DNA of 64,000 nucleotides from Lentisphaerota bacterium (GTDB taxonomy: Bacteria > Verrucomicrobiota > Kiritimatiellia > UBA8416 > VGWJ01), in the NCBI GenBank assembly GCA_016873635.1, contig VGWJ01000013.1:1-64000 (forward strand). Direction: 5' to 3'. The notes below the pieces were generated by a model. It made no database searches. It had not been told where the DNA came from and saw only the letters and a program-made list of their open reading frames with translations. Shown piece after piece: positions 38,419 to 47,006 of the stretch (positions are counted from its first letter, which is position 1; each line of letters starts with the position of its first letter). Both the position numbers and the translations under genes were made by a program.

Positions 38419-40293
38419 GTGGACACGGCCGACATAGCCGCCTTCCGCGACCGCGTCGTGGACCGCCTGCGCGCGGCCGTGACGTCCGACGGCCGCTGGG
38501 AAGGACGGCTCAGCAGCAGCGCGGTGGCCACGGCCGTGGCCGTCTTCGCGCTGTCGCGCATCGACCGCCGCGCGCACGCCGCGCCGGTCGCGCGCGGGCT
38601 GCACTGGCTGGCGGCGCATGCCAACGCCGACGGCGGATGGGGCGACTCGCCGGAAAGCCCCAGCAACCTGACGGCCACCCTGCTGGCGCGCAACGCGTTC
38701 GCGGCCGTGGCGTCCGGCGAACGCGACGGCGCGCTTGCCGCTGCCGTCGCGGCCGCGGAGGCGTGGCTGGCGCGCCGCGCCGGCAGCCTGGAACCCGACG
38801 CGCTGCGCGCCGCCGTGATCCTGCGCTACGGCGCCGACCGCACGTTCGCGGGCCCCATCCTGGCCATGACCGCCATGGCCGGGATGCTCGGCCCGCCCGC
38901 CGAGGCCTGGCAGCGGGTGCCCCAGCTGCCCTTCGAGCTCGGCGTGCTGCCGCACGCCCTGTTCAGGTGGCTGCGCCTCACGGTTGTCAGCTACGCGCTG
39001 CCCGCGCTCATCGCCATCGGCCTGGTTCGCCACCGCCGCCTGCCGTCGCGCCTGCCGCCGCTGCGCCTCCTGCGCGACGCCGTCACGCGCCGCGCGCTGC
39101 GCATCGCCGAACGGATGCAGCCGCCGAACGGCGGCTACGAAGAGGCCGCGCCGTTGACCGCCTTCGTCGCCATGAGCCTGGCCGAGGCCGGCTGCCGCGA
39201 ATGCGCCGTGGTCCGCCGGGCAGCCGGGTTCCTGCTGGCGTCGGAGCGCGACGACGGCTCCTGGCCCATTGACACGAATCTTGCCACGTGGGTGACCACG
39301 CTGGCGATCAACGCGCTGACGGAACGCGACGCGACCGAACCGCAACGGCGGATGCGCGCGCGCCCGGACCGCCGCGCCGCTTCCTTCCCCGCTCCGCCCG
39401 GCGCCCCCGCGGGAACAGGGCGTTGCGATCTGCCGCCGGAGCAGCGCGCCCTGCTGCGCGAATGGCTGCTGCGGCAGCGCCATACGGAGGAGCATCCCCT
39501 CACGCGCGGCGCGCCCGGCGGATGGGCCTGGAGCGACCTGCCCGGGGCGATGCCCGACGCCGACGACACCGCCGGCGCCCTGCTGGCCCTGCGCCGCCTG
39601 GGCGCCGCGGACCACGCCGCCGCGGATGCGGCCGCGCAGGGCGTCCGCTGGCTGCTGGACCTGCAGAACGGCGACGGCGGAATTCCGACCTTCGCGCGCG
39701 GCTGGGGCCGGCTGCCGTTCGACCGCAGCTGCCCGGACATCACCGCGCACGCCCTGCGCGCCTTCGCGGAATGGCGCGACGCCCTGCCCTCCGGCCCGCG
39801 GCGGCGCGCCGCGCGCGCCTCCGCGCGCGCGTTGCGCTACCTCGCCCGCGCCCAGCGCGCCGACGGCGCCTGGGTCCCGTTGTGGTTCGGCACACAGCAC
39901 ACGCCCGGCGAAGCCAACCTCACCTACGGAACCGCCCAGGTCGTGACGGCGCTCGACGCGCTCGGCGGCCCGCGGCGGCGCGCAGCCGCGGCCCTCGCGG
40001 AACGCGGACGGGCCTGGCTGCTGGCGGCGCAGCGCGCCGACGGAAGCTGGGGCGGAGACCGGGACGCGCCGGGATCAATCGAGGAAACCGCGCTGGCGGT
40101 GCGCGCGGTGGCGGCCGCGCGACGCGACGCGGCCGCGCGCGGCATCGCCTGGCTCATGGAACGGACGCGGGGCGGCGCTGACTTCCCCGCGGCGCCGATC
40201 GGACTGTACTTCGCGCGCCTGTGGTATTCCGAGCGCCTCTACCCGGTGGTCTTCGCCGCGCACGCGCTGGAAGCCTGCCTGAAGTGCGCGTAG
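38419..40293 (+). CDS. Squalene-hopene cyclase-like class II terpene cyclase
   Basis: PDADDTAGALLAL (DxDD catalytic motif), QW-like repeats DGGWGDSPES, DGSWPIDTNLATWVTTLAI, DGGIPTFARGWG, DGAWVPLWFGTQ, DGSWGG. Confidence 0.87.
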   Translation: MDTADIAAFRDRVVDRLRAAVTSDGRWEGRLSSSAVATAVAVFALSRIDRRAHAAPVARGLHWLAAHANADGGWGDSPESPSNLTATLLARNAFAAVASGERDGALAAAVAAAEAWLARRAGSLEPDALRAAVILRYGADRTFAGPILAMTAMAGMLGPPAEAWQRVPQLPFELGVLPHALFRWLRLTVVSYALPALIAIGLVRHRRLPSRLPPLRLLRDAVTRRALRIAERMQPPNGGYEEAAPLTAFVAMSLAEAGCRECAVVRRAAGFLLASERDDGSWPIDTNLATWVTTLAINALTERDATEPQRRMRARPDRRAASFPAPPGAPAGTGRCDLPPEQRALLREWLLRQRHTEEHPLTRGAPGGWAWSDLPGAMPDADDTAGALLALRRLGAADHAAADAAAQGVRWLLDLQNGDGGIPTFARGWGRLPFDRSCPDITAHALRAFAEWRDALPSGPRRRAARASARALRYLARAQRADGAWVPLWFGTQHTPGEANLTYGTAQVVTALDALGGPRRRAAAALAERGRAWLLAAQRADGSWGGDRDAPGSIEETALAVRAVAAARRDAAARGIAWLMERTRGGADFPAAPIGLYFARLWYSERLYPVVFAAHALEACLKCA

Positions 40294-41210
40294 CCGGCGC
40301 CTTCCAGGGCCACGGTCGCGCCGTCGGGAAAACAACAGCGCACCAGCCCGGCCCGGTCCGTCACGATTCCGATGCGGGTGCAGGGCAGGTCAAAGGCTTT
40401 CCGCCAGGCGGCCATGAACTCGTCCTCGCGCTCCTCCGCCAGCGCGAAAAGCAGCTCGAAATCCTCGCCGTCGCGCAGGGCGTGATCCAGGGGCGGAACG
40501 CCGTCGCGCAGGGCGCGCGCGGCGTCGGACACCGGCACGGCACGCGCATCCAGGTCGCAGCCCGCGCCGCTCATCGTCGCCAGGTGGCGCGCGTCCGCGG
40601 CCAGCCCGTCGCTGACGTCGATCATGGCCCCGGCCCAGTCCCGCAGCCAGCGCCCCTCCTTCACGCGCGGCTCGAAGCGCAGGTGCCGGCCGGACGCGCT
40701 GCCGCCGAGCGTTCCGGTCACGAACAGCAGGTCGCCCGGCCTGGCGCCCGAGCGCAGGACGGCCCGGCCGCAAGGCACGGCGCCCACGCCGAAAACGTGC
40801 GCCTCCAGCGCGGGGCCCTCCGAAAGATCGCCGCCCACGATGCAGAAGTCGTGCGCCCCGGCCAGCGCGACGGCGCCGCGATACAGCCCGTCCAGCGTCG
40901 CGACCGGCAACGCGGAAGGCGCCACGATGTCGATGAGCCCCCACCTGGGATCGGCGCCCATGGCGGCAATGTCGCTGAGCACGCGGCCCACGGCCTTGTG
41001 GCCCACGTCTTCGGGCGCGGTCTCCGCGGCGAAATGCGTGCCCTGCACCACGGGGTCGGAGGTGAGGACCCAGTCGACGCCCGCGCCGCCGGAAAGGCGC
41101 ACGACGGCGCAGTCGTCGCCGACGCCCACAACCACGTCGCGGCGGCCGGGCAGACGCCTGGCGATGCGCTCGATCGCGGCCAGCTCCCCGATATCGCGCA
41201 GGGTTTCCAT
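40239..41210 (-). CDS. thiL: Thiamine-monophosphate kinase
   Basis: VVVGVGDDCAVVRLSGG, VGRVLSDIAAMGADPRW, AMIDVSDGLAADARHLA, RDGEDFELLFAL. Confidence 0.92.
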   Translation of the reverse strand: METLRDIGELAAIERIARRLPGRRDVVVGVGDDCAVVRLSGGAGVDWVLTSDPVVQGTHFAAETAPEDVGHKAVGRVLSDIAAMGADPRWGLIDIVAPSALPVATLDGLYRGAVALAGAHDFCIVGGDLSEGPALEAHVFGVGAVPCGRAVLRSGARPGDLLFVTGTLGGSASGRHLRFEPRVKEGRWLRDWAGAMIDVSDGLAADARHLATMSGAGCDLDARAVPVSDAARALRDGVPPLDHALRDGEDFELLFALAEEREDEFMAAWRKAFDLPCTRIGIVTDRAGLVRCCFPDGATVALEGAGYAHFRQASSACAAKTTG

Positions 41211-41321
41211 GCGCCCCACGCTATCCCGCGCCGGCCCGGACATGTCAACCCAGAAAGAGCGGTTCGGTCCCCTCTGCGCGTGCCCGAAACGTCCCTTCCG
41301 GCGTCATATCCGGCATGCGGG

Positions 41322-41366
41322 CTTCGTCATTCCTTCGTGCTTGGGTATTTCGTCATTCGTCATTCG
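41322..41366. repeat. Short TCGTCATTC repeats
   Basis: cttcgtcattccttcgtgcttgggtatttcgtcattcgtcattcg. Confidence 0.5.
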
Positions 41367-41448
41367 ATCCACACCGATCCGCGGATTTGTAGGAATTGGC
41401 CGTGCCTCCGGGGTGTCGCGCCGGAGGCTCTTGTGCTACGCTCTTCGC

Positions 41449-42030
41449 ATGCCGACGCCGCGCGAAGTCGTGTTGATCAACGGGATATACTGCGCCAATT
41501 CGGCCGCCAAGTTCTGGCCGCGGCTGATCGCCGAGGCGGAGAACGAGTTCCCCGAAGCCACGGCTGTCCGCCTCAGCGCGCTTGCGGCCGGCCGCCTGAA
41601 TCGCGACCTGCTCCATCCCGAACGCGCCCTGGCGCGCGAAATCGAGCGCATGCTCTTCCGTGACACGGCCGAAGCCCTGCGCCGGACCATGGCGGAGCTG
41701 GAAGCGACCGGCCCCCCCGGCGCCGTGCGCCTGCGGGTGCTGGCGGGCGACGCGGAGCTCGCCGCGCGCGACCTGCCCGCGGACTGCGTGGATGCGGAGA
41801 TACTTCCCTACCTCATCGCCTGGCCCATGGAATGGGCGGCCATTCCGGAAGAGCGCTGGAACGACCCCGCGGCGCGCGGCCGTTTCACCGCCGAAACGCT
41901 CCGCGAAGGCCGCCGCCGCGCCATGGAGTTCACCGTGACGGGCCGCCACCTGAGCGAGGGGCTCTACGAACGCGCCATCACGCTTCAGTTTTCGGCCGCC
42001 GCGGGCGCGGCAAAGGCCACCGCGCCGTAG
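41449..42030 (+). CDS. Hypothetical protein, 193 aa
   Basis: MPTPREVVLINGIYCANSAAKFWPRLIAEAENEFPEATAVRLSALAAGRLNRDLLHPERALAREIERMLFRDTAEAL...; coding-like, no named domain recognised with confidence. Confidence 0.55.
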   Translation: MPTPREVVLINGIYCANSAAKFWPRLIAEAENEFPEATAVRLSALAAGRLNRDLLHPERALAREIERMLFRDTAEALRRTMAELEATGPPGAVRLRVLAGDAELAARDLPADCVDAEILPYLIAWPMEWAAIPEERWNDPAARGRFTAETLREGRRRAMEFTVTGRHLSEGLYERAITLQFSAAAGAAKATAP

Positions 42031-42950
42031 CCCACCACCCAGTTGCCCCTGCTTTCGGGGAAGTCGTCGCCGCTGTTGCGGTAGTGCAGCAGCGTGCCCT
42101 TCCGGCAGCCCTGGGCCGCGGCAAAGTGCATCGCCGTCAGCACCGGGCCGATGCCGCAGCACACCTGGTTCCCGTAGTCCCAGCTCTTGAGCAGCTTCGC
42201 GGCATCCATGCCGCAGATCGTCTCCAGGGTCTGCTTGTCCGTCCTGGTCACAAGCGCGTAATCGGGACTGTGCAGCAGGTCGGTGCTCGCCACGACGACA
42301 ATGCGCTTGCGTTTCGCCAGTCCGGTCAGCGCCGCCGCCAGTTCCCGGATCGTGGCCGGATCGTGGTCGCCGATCAGGGCGACGACAATCCTGGCGCCGG
42401 GCAGGGCCGCCTGCACGAACGGCACCTCGTTCTCCGCGCTGTGCTCGCCGGCGTGCGGCGCGCAGTCCTTGCGCAGGCGTCCGCCCGCGGCCGTCAGCAG
42501 ATCCGTGGCCTCGCGGTCCAGCGCCGCCTCGCCCAGCGGCGTGCGCAGCGCGTCGCCGTCCATGAAGGCCGCGCCGGGAAATCCGCCGCGATGGCTGAAC
42601 CCCAGCACGACCGCGGTTTCCGGCGCCGGGCCGGCCGCGGCGTTGTCGCGCAGCGCCCGGAACGCATAGCCGGCGACCTTGCCGGAATAGACGTATCCGG
42701 CATGCGGCGCGATGACCGCCACGATGCGGCCGCTCACGGCCGGCGGATCGGCGTCCGCCAGAAAGCGGTCCACGGTCTCTTTCAGTTCGTCGGCATCCCC
42801 GGGAAACCAGCGTCCGCCTCCCCATGCCTTGCGCACGACGCGCCGGTTCGCTTCGTTCATGTTACCCTCCCCCTCGTTGCCGCGGCAGGCGGCCAGCAGA
42901 CACGCCCCGACAATCGCCGCTCCCAACATCACGCGCGCGCGCCCGCTCAT
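41985..42950 (-). CDS. MEMO1 / AmmeMemoRadiSam system protein B family with lipoprotein signal
   Basis: IVAVIAPHAGYVYSGKVAGYAFRAL, VVLGFSHRGGFPGAAF, HSAENEVPFVQAALP, VVVASTDLLHSPDYALV; upstream in-frame MSGRARVMLGAAIVGACLLAACRG lipobox. Confidence 0.88.
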   Translation of the reverse strand: MSGRARVMLGAAIVGACLLAACRGNEGEGNMNEANRRVVRKAWGGGRWFPGDADELKETVDRFLADADPPAVSGRIVAVIAPHAGYVYSGKVAGYAFRALRDNAAAGPAPETAVVLGFSHRGGFPGAAFMDGDALRTPLGEAALDREATDLLTAAGGRLRKDCAPHAGEHSAENEVPFVQAALPGARIVVALIGDHDPATIRELAAALTGLAKRKRIVVVASTDLLHSPDYALVTRTDKQTLETICGMDAAKLLKSWDYGNQVCCGIGPVLTAMHFAAAQGCRKGTLLHYRNSGDDFPESRGNWVVGYGAVAFAAPAAAEN

Positions 42951-43029
42951 GGCCTGCTTCTCCTCACGCCCCCGCCACGGCCATGATGATACCAAATCCC
43001 CGACCCCTGACAAGCGCCGCACGAACCTG

Positions 43030-44181
43030 CTACACGAATTCGCCGATGACCGCGTCGGCCACCTGCCGCCCGCGGCGCGTGAGACGCCAGCGTCCGTGCG
43101 CGCGCGCCAGCAGCCCGTGCCCGCGCAGGGCGCGCAGCGTCGTCCGCCAGCGGGCGCGCAGCGCTTCAGGCAGCGCGTCCGCGTCCGCGTCGCCGACCCC
43201 CTCGGCCGTGCGGAACTTGAACACGACGCGCTCCACCGCGTCCGTTCCCGGCGCGACGGTTTCCTCTCCGCGGGGCGGGGGCCGTCCCGCCAGCAGCGCC
43301 GCCGCGTAGGACGCGACGTCGGGAACATTGGTCCAGCGGCGCAGCCCCGCGCGCGAGGCCGCGCCCGGCCCGATGCCGAGGTAGTCCGCGCCGCGCCAGA
43401 CGGCCGCGTTGTGCAGGCATTGCCGTCCGGGCCGGGCATAGTTCGACAGTTCATAGCGCGTGTACCCCGCGGCCCGCAGAATCTCCCCGGCCTTGTCCAG
43501 CGCGTCAAGCAGCGCATCGTCGTCCGGCGCGGCGCACGTTCCGGCGCGCACGGCCCGCGCCAGGCGCGTGCCGCGCTCCACGGCCAGCGCATAGACCGAT
43601 AGGTGCTCCGGCTCCAGCGCGACCGCTTCCCGCAGCGTGCGCCGCCACGCGGCGGCGCCCACGCCGGGCAGGCCGGCGATCAGGTCCAGCCCCACGTTGT
43701 CGAACCCGGCCCGGCGCAGCGCGGCCGCGGCCGAGCGCGCGTCGTCCGCGCCGTGCGGCCGCCCCATGGCCCGCAGGACCTCGTCCTCGAACGATTGCAC
43801 GCCGAGACTGACCCGCGAGACGCCGTGCGACCGCAGCAGGGCGGCCCGGGCGGCGTCCATGACGGCCGGATTCGATTCCACGGTCCACTCCGCGGCCGCC
43901 GACAGGTCAACCTGCCTTTTCAGGACGCCCAGCAGCGCGTCGAGTTCACCGGCCGCAAGCACGGTGGGCGTGCCGCCGCCGATGTACACCGTTTCCGGCC
44001 GCGGTCGCGGCGCGGCCCCGCGCAATTGCCCGATCTCGGCCGCAACGGCGCGGACGTAGCGCGCGGCGCGGTCCGGGCGATAGACTTCGGAGTACAGCGC
44101 GCAATAGGCGCACATGTCGCGGCAGAAGGGCACGTGAACGTAAAGGCGGCGCCATGCGGCCGGAGGGAGCGCGGTGGTCAT
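43030..44181 (-). CDS. HemW/coproporphyrinogen III oxidase-like radical SAM protein
   Basis: RLYVHVPFCRDMCAYCALYSEVY, ETVYIGGGTPTVL, TVESNPAV, SRVSLGVQSFEDEVLRAMGR. Confidence 0.9.
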   Translation of the reverse strand: MTTALPPAAWRRLYVHVPFCRDMCAYCALYSEVYRPDRAARYVRAVAAEIGQLRGAAPRPRPETVYIGGGTPTVLAAGELDALLGVLKRQVDLSAAAEWTVESNPAVMDAARAALLRSHGVSRVSLGVQSFEDEVLRAMGRPHGADDARSAAAALRRAGFDNVGLDLIAGLPGVGAAAWRRTLREAVALEPEHLSVYALAVERGTRLARAVRAGTCAAPDDDALLDALDKAGEILRAAGYTRYELSNYARPGRQCLHNAAVWRGADYLGIGPGAASRAGLRRWTNVPDVASYAAALLAGRPPPRGEETVAPGTDAVERVVFKFRTAEGVGDADADALPEALRARWRTTLRALRGHGLLARAHGRWRLTRRGRQVADAVIGEFV

Positions 44182-44398
44182 GAACAGTGCATACGGCGTT
44201 TCGCGCTCCGCCGGCAAGCGGCAAGTGACCGACGGCGCCGGGGCGTCCGTCGCTTGCCCCTTGCCGGGATCGGGGTTTTCCCTAGTTCATGTTTGGGGTT
44301 TCCCCGATTGCGGCCGTGACCGGTCGCCGCCTATCATGCGCGTGTGTTGAACCGGTCCGCCGCTTGGACAGGCTCACGCCAAGGACGGGAGCAGCCCG

Positions 44399-44518
44399 AT
44401 GGAATGGAGGGAAGAGACCGATCAGCGTGAAGGGATGGGCGCGGCGGTCTGGCTTGTGCTGGCCTGTCTTGTCGCGCTGCTGGCCGCGCTCGGTTTTGTG
44501 ATCGCGGCAAGCCTGTAA
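44399..44518 (+). CDS. Small single-TM protein (39 aa)
   Basis: MEWREETDQREGMGAAVWLVLACLVALLAALGFVIAASL*; one predicted hydrophobic helix by eye. Confidence 0.4.
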   Translation: MEWREETDQREGMGAAVWLVLACLVALLAALGFVIAASL

Positions 44519-44616
44519 AGGGGTCGGTGAAAGAATCGCGGACGGCGAGGCCGCCGTCCCTCCCAGCCCTGACTTTGTCTGAAAACGGGAGGATCCGCGG
44601 GCGGGAGGACAGCGCG

Positions 44617-45320
44617 ATGCGGGCGCGGGGAAGAGGAGACAAAAGCAGGGCGGCGCGGGCGGACACCCCGGTTGTTCCCAGGTCGGACGACGTGGAGGGG
44701 CTGCTCAACCGGGGCCCCGTGGTGCTCTTCCTCTGGCAAATCGCGGAAGGCTGGCCCGTAGAGTACGTGTCGGAGAACGTCAGCCGTCTCGGCTACTCCG
44801 CCCAGGACTTCATTTCCGGCCGCGTTTCGTGGCCCGGCGTCACGCACCCCGACGACGTCCCGCGCCTGCAGGCCGAAGTGGAGGGCTATCTGGCCGGGGG
44901 TGTCGACGAATTCGCTCAGAGCTACCGCCTCATGACTCCGCGCGGCGAAGTCCGTTGGATCGAAGACAACAACCGTCTGATTCGCGGGCGTGGACGGCGT
45001 GGTGTTCGACGTCACCGCCCGCCATCGGGCCGAGGAGGCCCTGCGCGAGAGCGAGGAGAATTTCCGCGCCCTCGCGGAGAACGCGCAAGAGGCCATCTTC
45101 ATCGAGACGGCCCGCTTCGATGGAAAGCAGGCACGTCACGGTCACGTTGAGCGCCGGCCGCCGTGGCCGGCTGACGGTGTCGGACGACGGCCGCGGCATG
45201 GGGCTGCGCATCATGCGCTACCGCGCCGAGATGACGGGCGGCGACCTGGAGATCGCGTCCAACGCGTCCGGCGGCACCACGGTGACCTGCACCTTCAACA
45301 ACGCGGCTAGCCGGCCCTGA
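44617..45320 (+). pseudogene. PAS-type sensor histidine kinase remnant
   Basis: PAS: FLWQIAEGWPVEYVSENVSRLGYSAQDFISGRVSWPGVTHPDDVPRLQAEV; frameshift; MDGVVFDVTARHRAEEALRESEENFRALAENAQEAIFIE; then only the end of an HATPase: VSDDGRGMGLRIMRYRAEMTGGDLEIASNASGGTTVTCTF. HisKA and most of HATPase missing. Confidence 0.75.
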
Positions 45321-47001
45321 ACATCTGGCCCATGCGCTTGCCCAGCAGCGCGGCGGCCCACAGCATGGCCGCGGCCAGCAGCGCCATGGCCCACACCCCG
45401 AGCGCGGCGGCCACGTTGACGCCGTTTTCGAGCCCCTCCATCAGCACGTAGATGGCCTTGGTGATGGGATAGAAGGCTTCCGTCTGGGCGAGGATGAGGC
45501 TGTCGGACACCTCCAGCATGGCGAACGCAAAGCACAGAATCCCGCCGGCCAGCAGGTTGGCCGCGATCAGGGGGAAAGTCACGCGCCGCACCACGCGCCA
45601 CGGCGAGGCGCCCAGGTTGGCGGCGGCCTCCTCGTAGGCGCGGCTGGTCTGCTCGAGCCCGGCATGGGCGGCGCGCAGCATGTAGGGCAGGCGGCGCACG
45701 GCGTAGCTGATCGTCAGCAGCAGCAGCGGGTTGAAGCGCGGATCGAGCAGCGTGCCGGGGAAGCGGCCCGCGAAGCAGCCCAGGTAGCCGAACGCGATCA
45801 CCAGGCCGGGGATCGCCAGGGGCGCCATGGCCAGCGTGTCGATCAGGTCGGCCCCCGCGATGCGCCGCCGCACGCACAGCCAGGCGATGCCGAAGCCCAG
45901 GGCCGCGTCCAGCGCGGCCGCGCCCAGCGCCAGGCCCAGGCTGTTGAGCAGGGCCGTGCGCGTGAGGTCCGAACCGACGGCGCGCGCGAAGAATTCCAGG
46001 GTGAATCCCTCGGGCAGCGCCGTCAGGAACCAGCGCCGTCCCACGGCCACCAGCGCCACGCTCGCGTGCGGCAGCACGGCCAGCGCCAGCAGCAGCGTCG
46101 CGAACGGCGCCAGCAGCGCCAGACCCGCGGCCGAAAGCCGCGGCTCGCGGCGGGCCACGCTGAGGCGGCCCAGGGTGGCCACGTCGCGGCGGCGGCCGGT
46201 GATGCGTTTGCTGATCAGGAAGCCCAGCGCCGCGACCGCGATCACGAACAGCACCTGCGCGTACCCGGCGGGGTTGGTGCCCGCCTCGCTCACGCCGTCG
46301 TAGATCATCACCGGCAGCACGCGGCGGAACCCGAACACCAGGGGCGTGCCCAGTTCCGTGAACGACCAGACGAAGACCAGCACCGTGCCGCCGAAAAGGC
46401 CCGGCCCGGCCAGGGGCAGCGTGACGCGGCGGAAAACCCGGCCGCGCGCCGCGCCCAGGTTGACCGCGGCTTCCTCCAGCGACGGGTCGATGTTGGCGAA
46501 GGCGGCCACGAGGTTGAGGTACATGATCGGAAAGAGGTGCAGCGTTTCCATCAGCACCACGCCCAGCAGCGGGTAGGCGCCCAGCCAGTCCACGGGACCG
46601 CGCGCCAGCCCCGCGCGCATCAGCAGCGTGCTCAGGGCGCCCGAGCGCGCCAGAACGATCTTCATGCCCACGGCGCCCACGAACGGCGGCAGAATCAGCG
46701 GCGCCAGCAGCAGACCGGAGAGCAGCGTCCTGCCCGGAAACGAGCGCCGCGCCACGGCCCAGGCCAGCGGCAGCGCCACGGCCAGCGCGGCGGCGGTCGT
46801 GCACAGCGCGATGATCAGGCTGTTGCCCAGGGCCTCGAGCTGCAGCGGCTCGGTCAGCAGGTTGCGCAGGTAGAGGAGCGTGAAGCCCTCGCGGTCGGTC
46901 ACCGCCCTGCGCACGACGTCCAGCATGGGCCACACCAGGAACGCGGCCAGGAAGGCCAGGACGGCGGCAAGCAGCGCGCAGGAACCCCTTCGGCCGGACA
47001 T
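45307..47001 (-). CDS. ABC transporter permease (iron/thiamine/polyamine type, fused double permease)
   Basis: Two binding-protein-dependent permease modules, EEAAVNLGAARGRVFRRVTLPLAGPGL and EEAAANLGASPWRVVRRVTFPLIAANL. Confidence 0.92.
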   Translation of the reverse strand: MSGRRGSCALLAAVLAFLAAFLVWPMLDVVRRAVTDREGFTLLYLRNLLTEPLQLEALGNSLIIALCTTAAALAVALPLAWAVARRSFPGRTLLSGLLLAPLILPPFVGAVGMKIVLARSGALSTLLMRAGLARGPVDWLGAYPLLGVVLMETLHLFPIMYLNLVAAFANIDPSLEEAAVNLGAARGRVFRRVTLPLAGPGLFGGTVLVFVWSFTELGTPLVFGFRRVLPVMIYDGVSEAGTNPAGYAQVLFVIAVAALGFLISKRITGRRRDVATLGRLSVARREPRLSAAGLALLAPFATLLLALAVLPHASVALVAVGRRWFLTALPEGFTLEFFARAVGSDLTRTALLNSLGLALGAAALDAALGFGIAWLCVRRRIAGADLIDTLAMAPLAIPGLVIAFGYLGCFAGRFPGTLLDPRFNPLLLLTISYAVRRLPYMLRAAHAGLEQTSRAYEEAAANLGASPWRVVRRVTFPLIAANLLAGGILCFAFAMLEVSDSLILAQTEAFYPITKAIYVLMEGLENGVNVAAALGVWAMALLAAAMLWAAALLGKRMGQMFRAG

Positions 47002-47006
47002 GCCCG

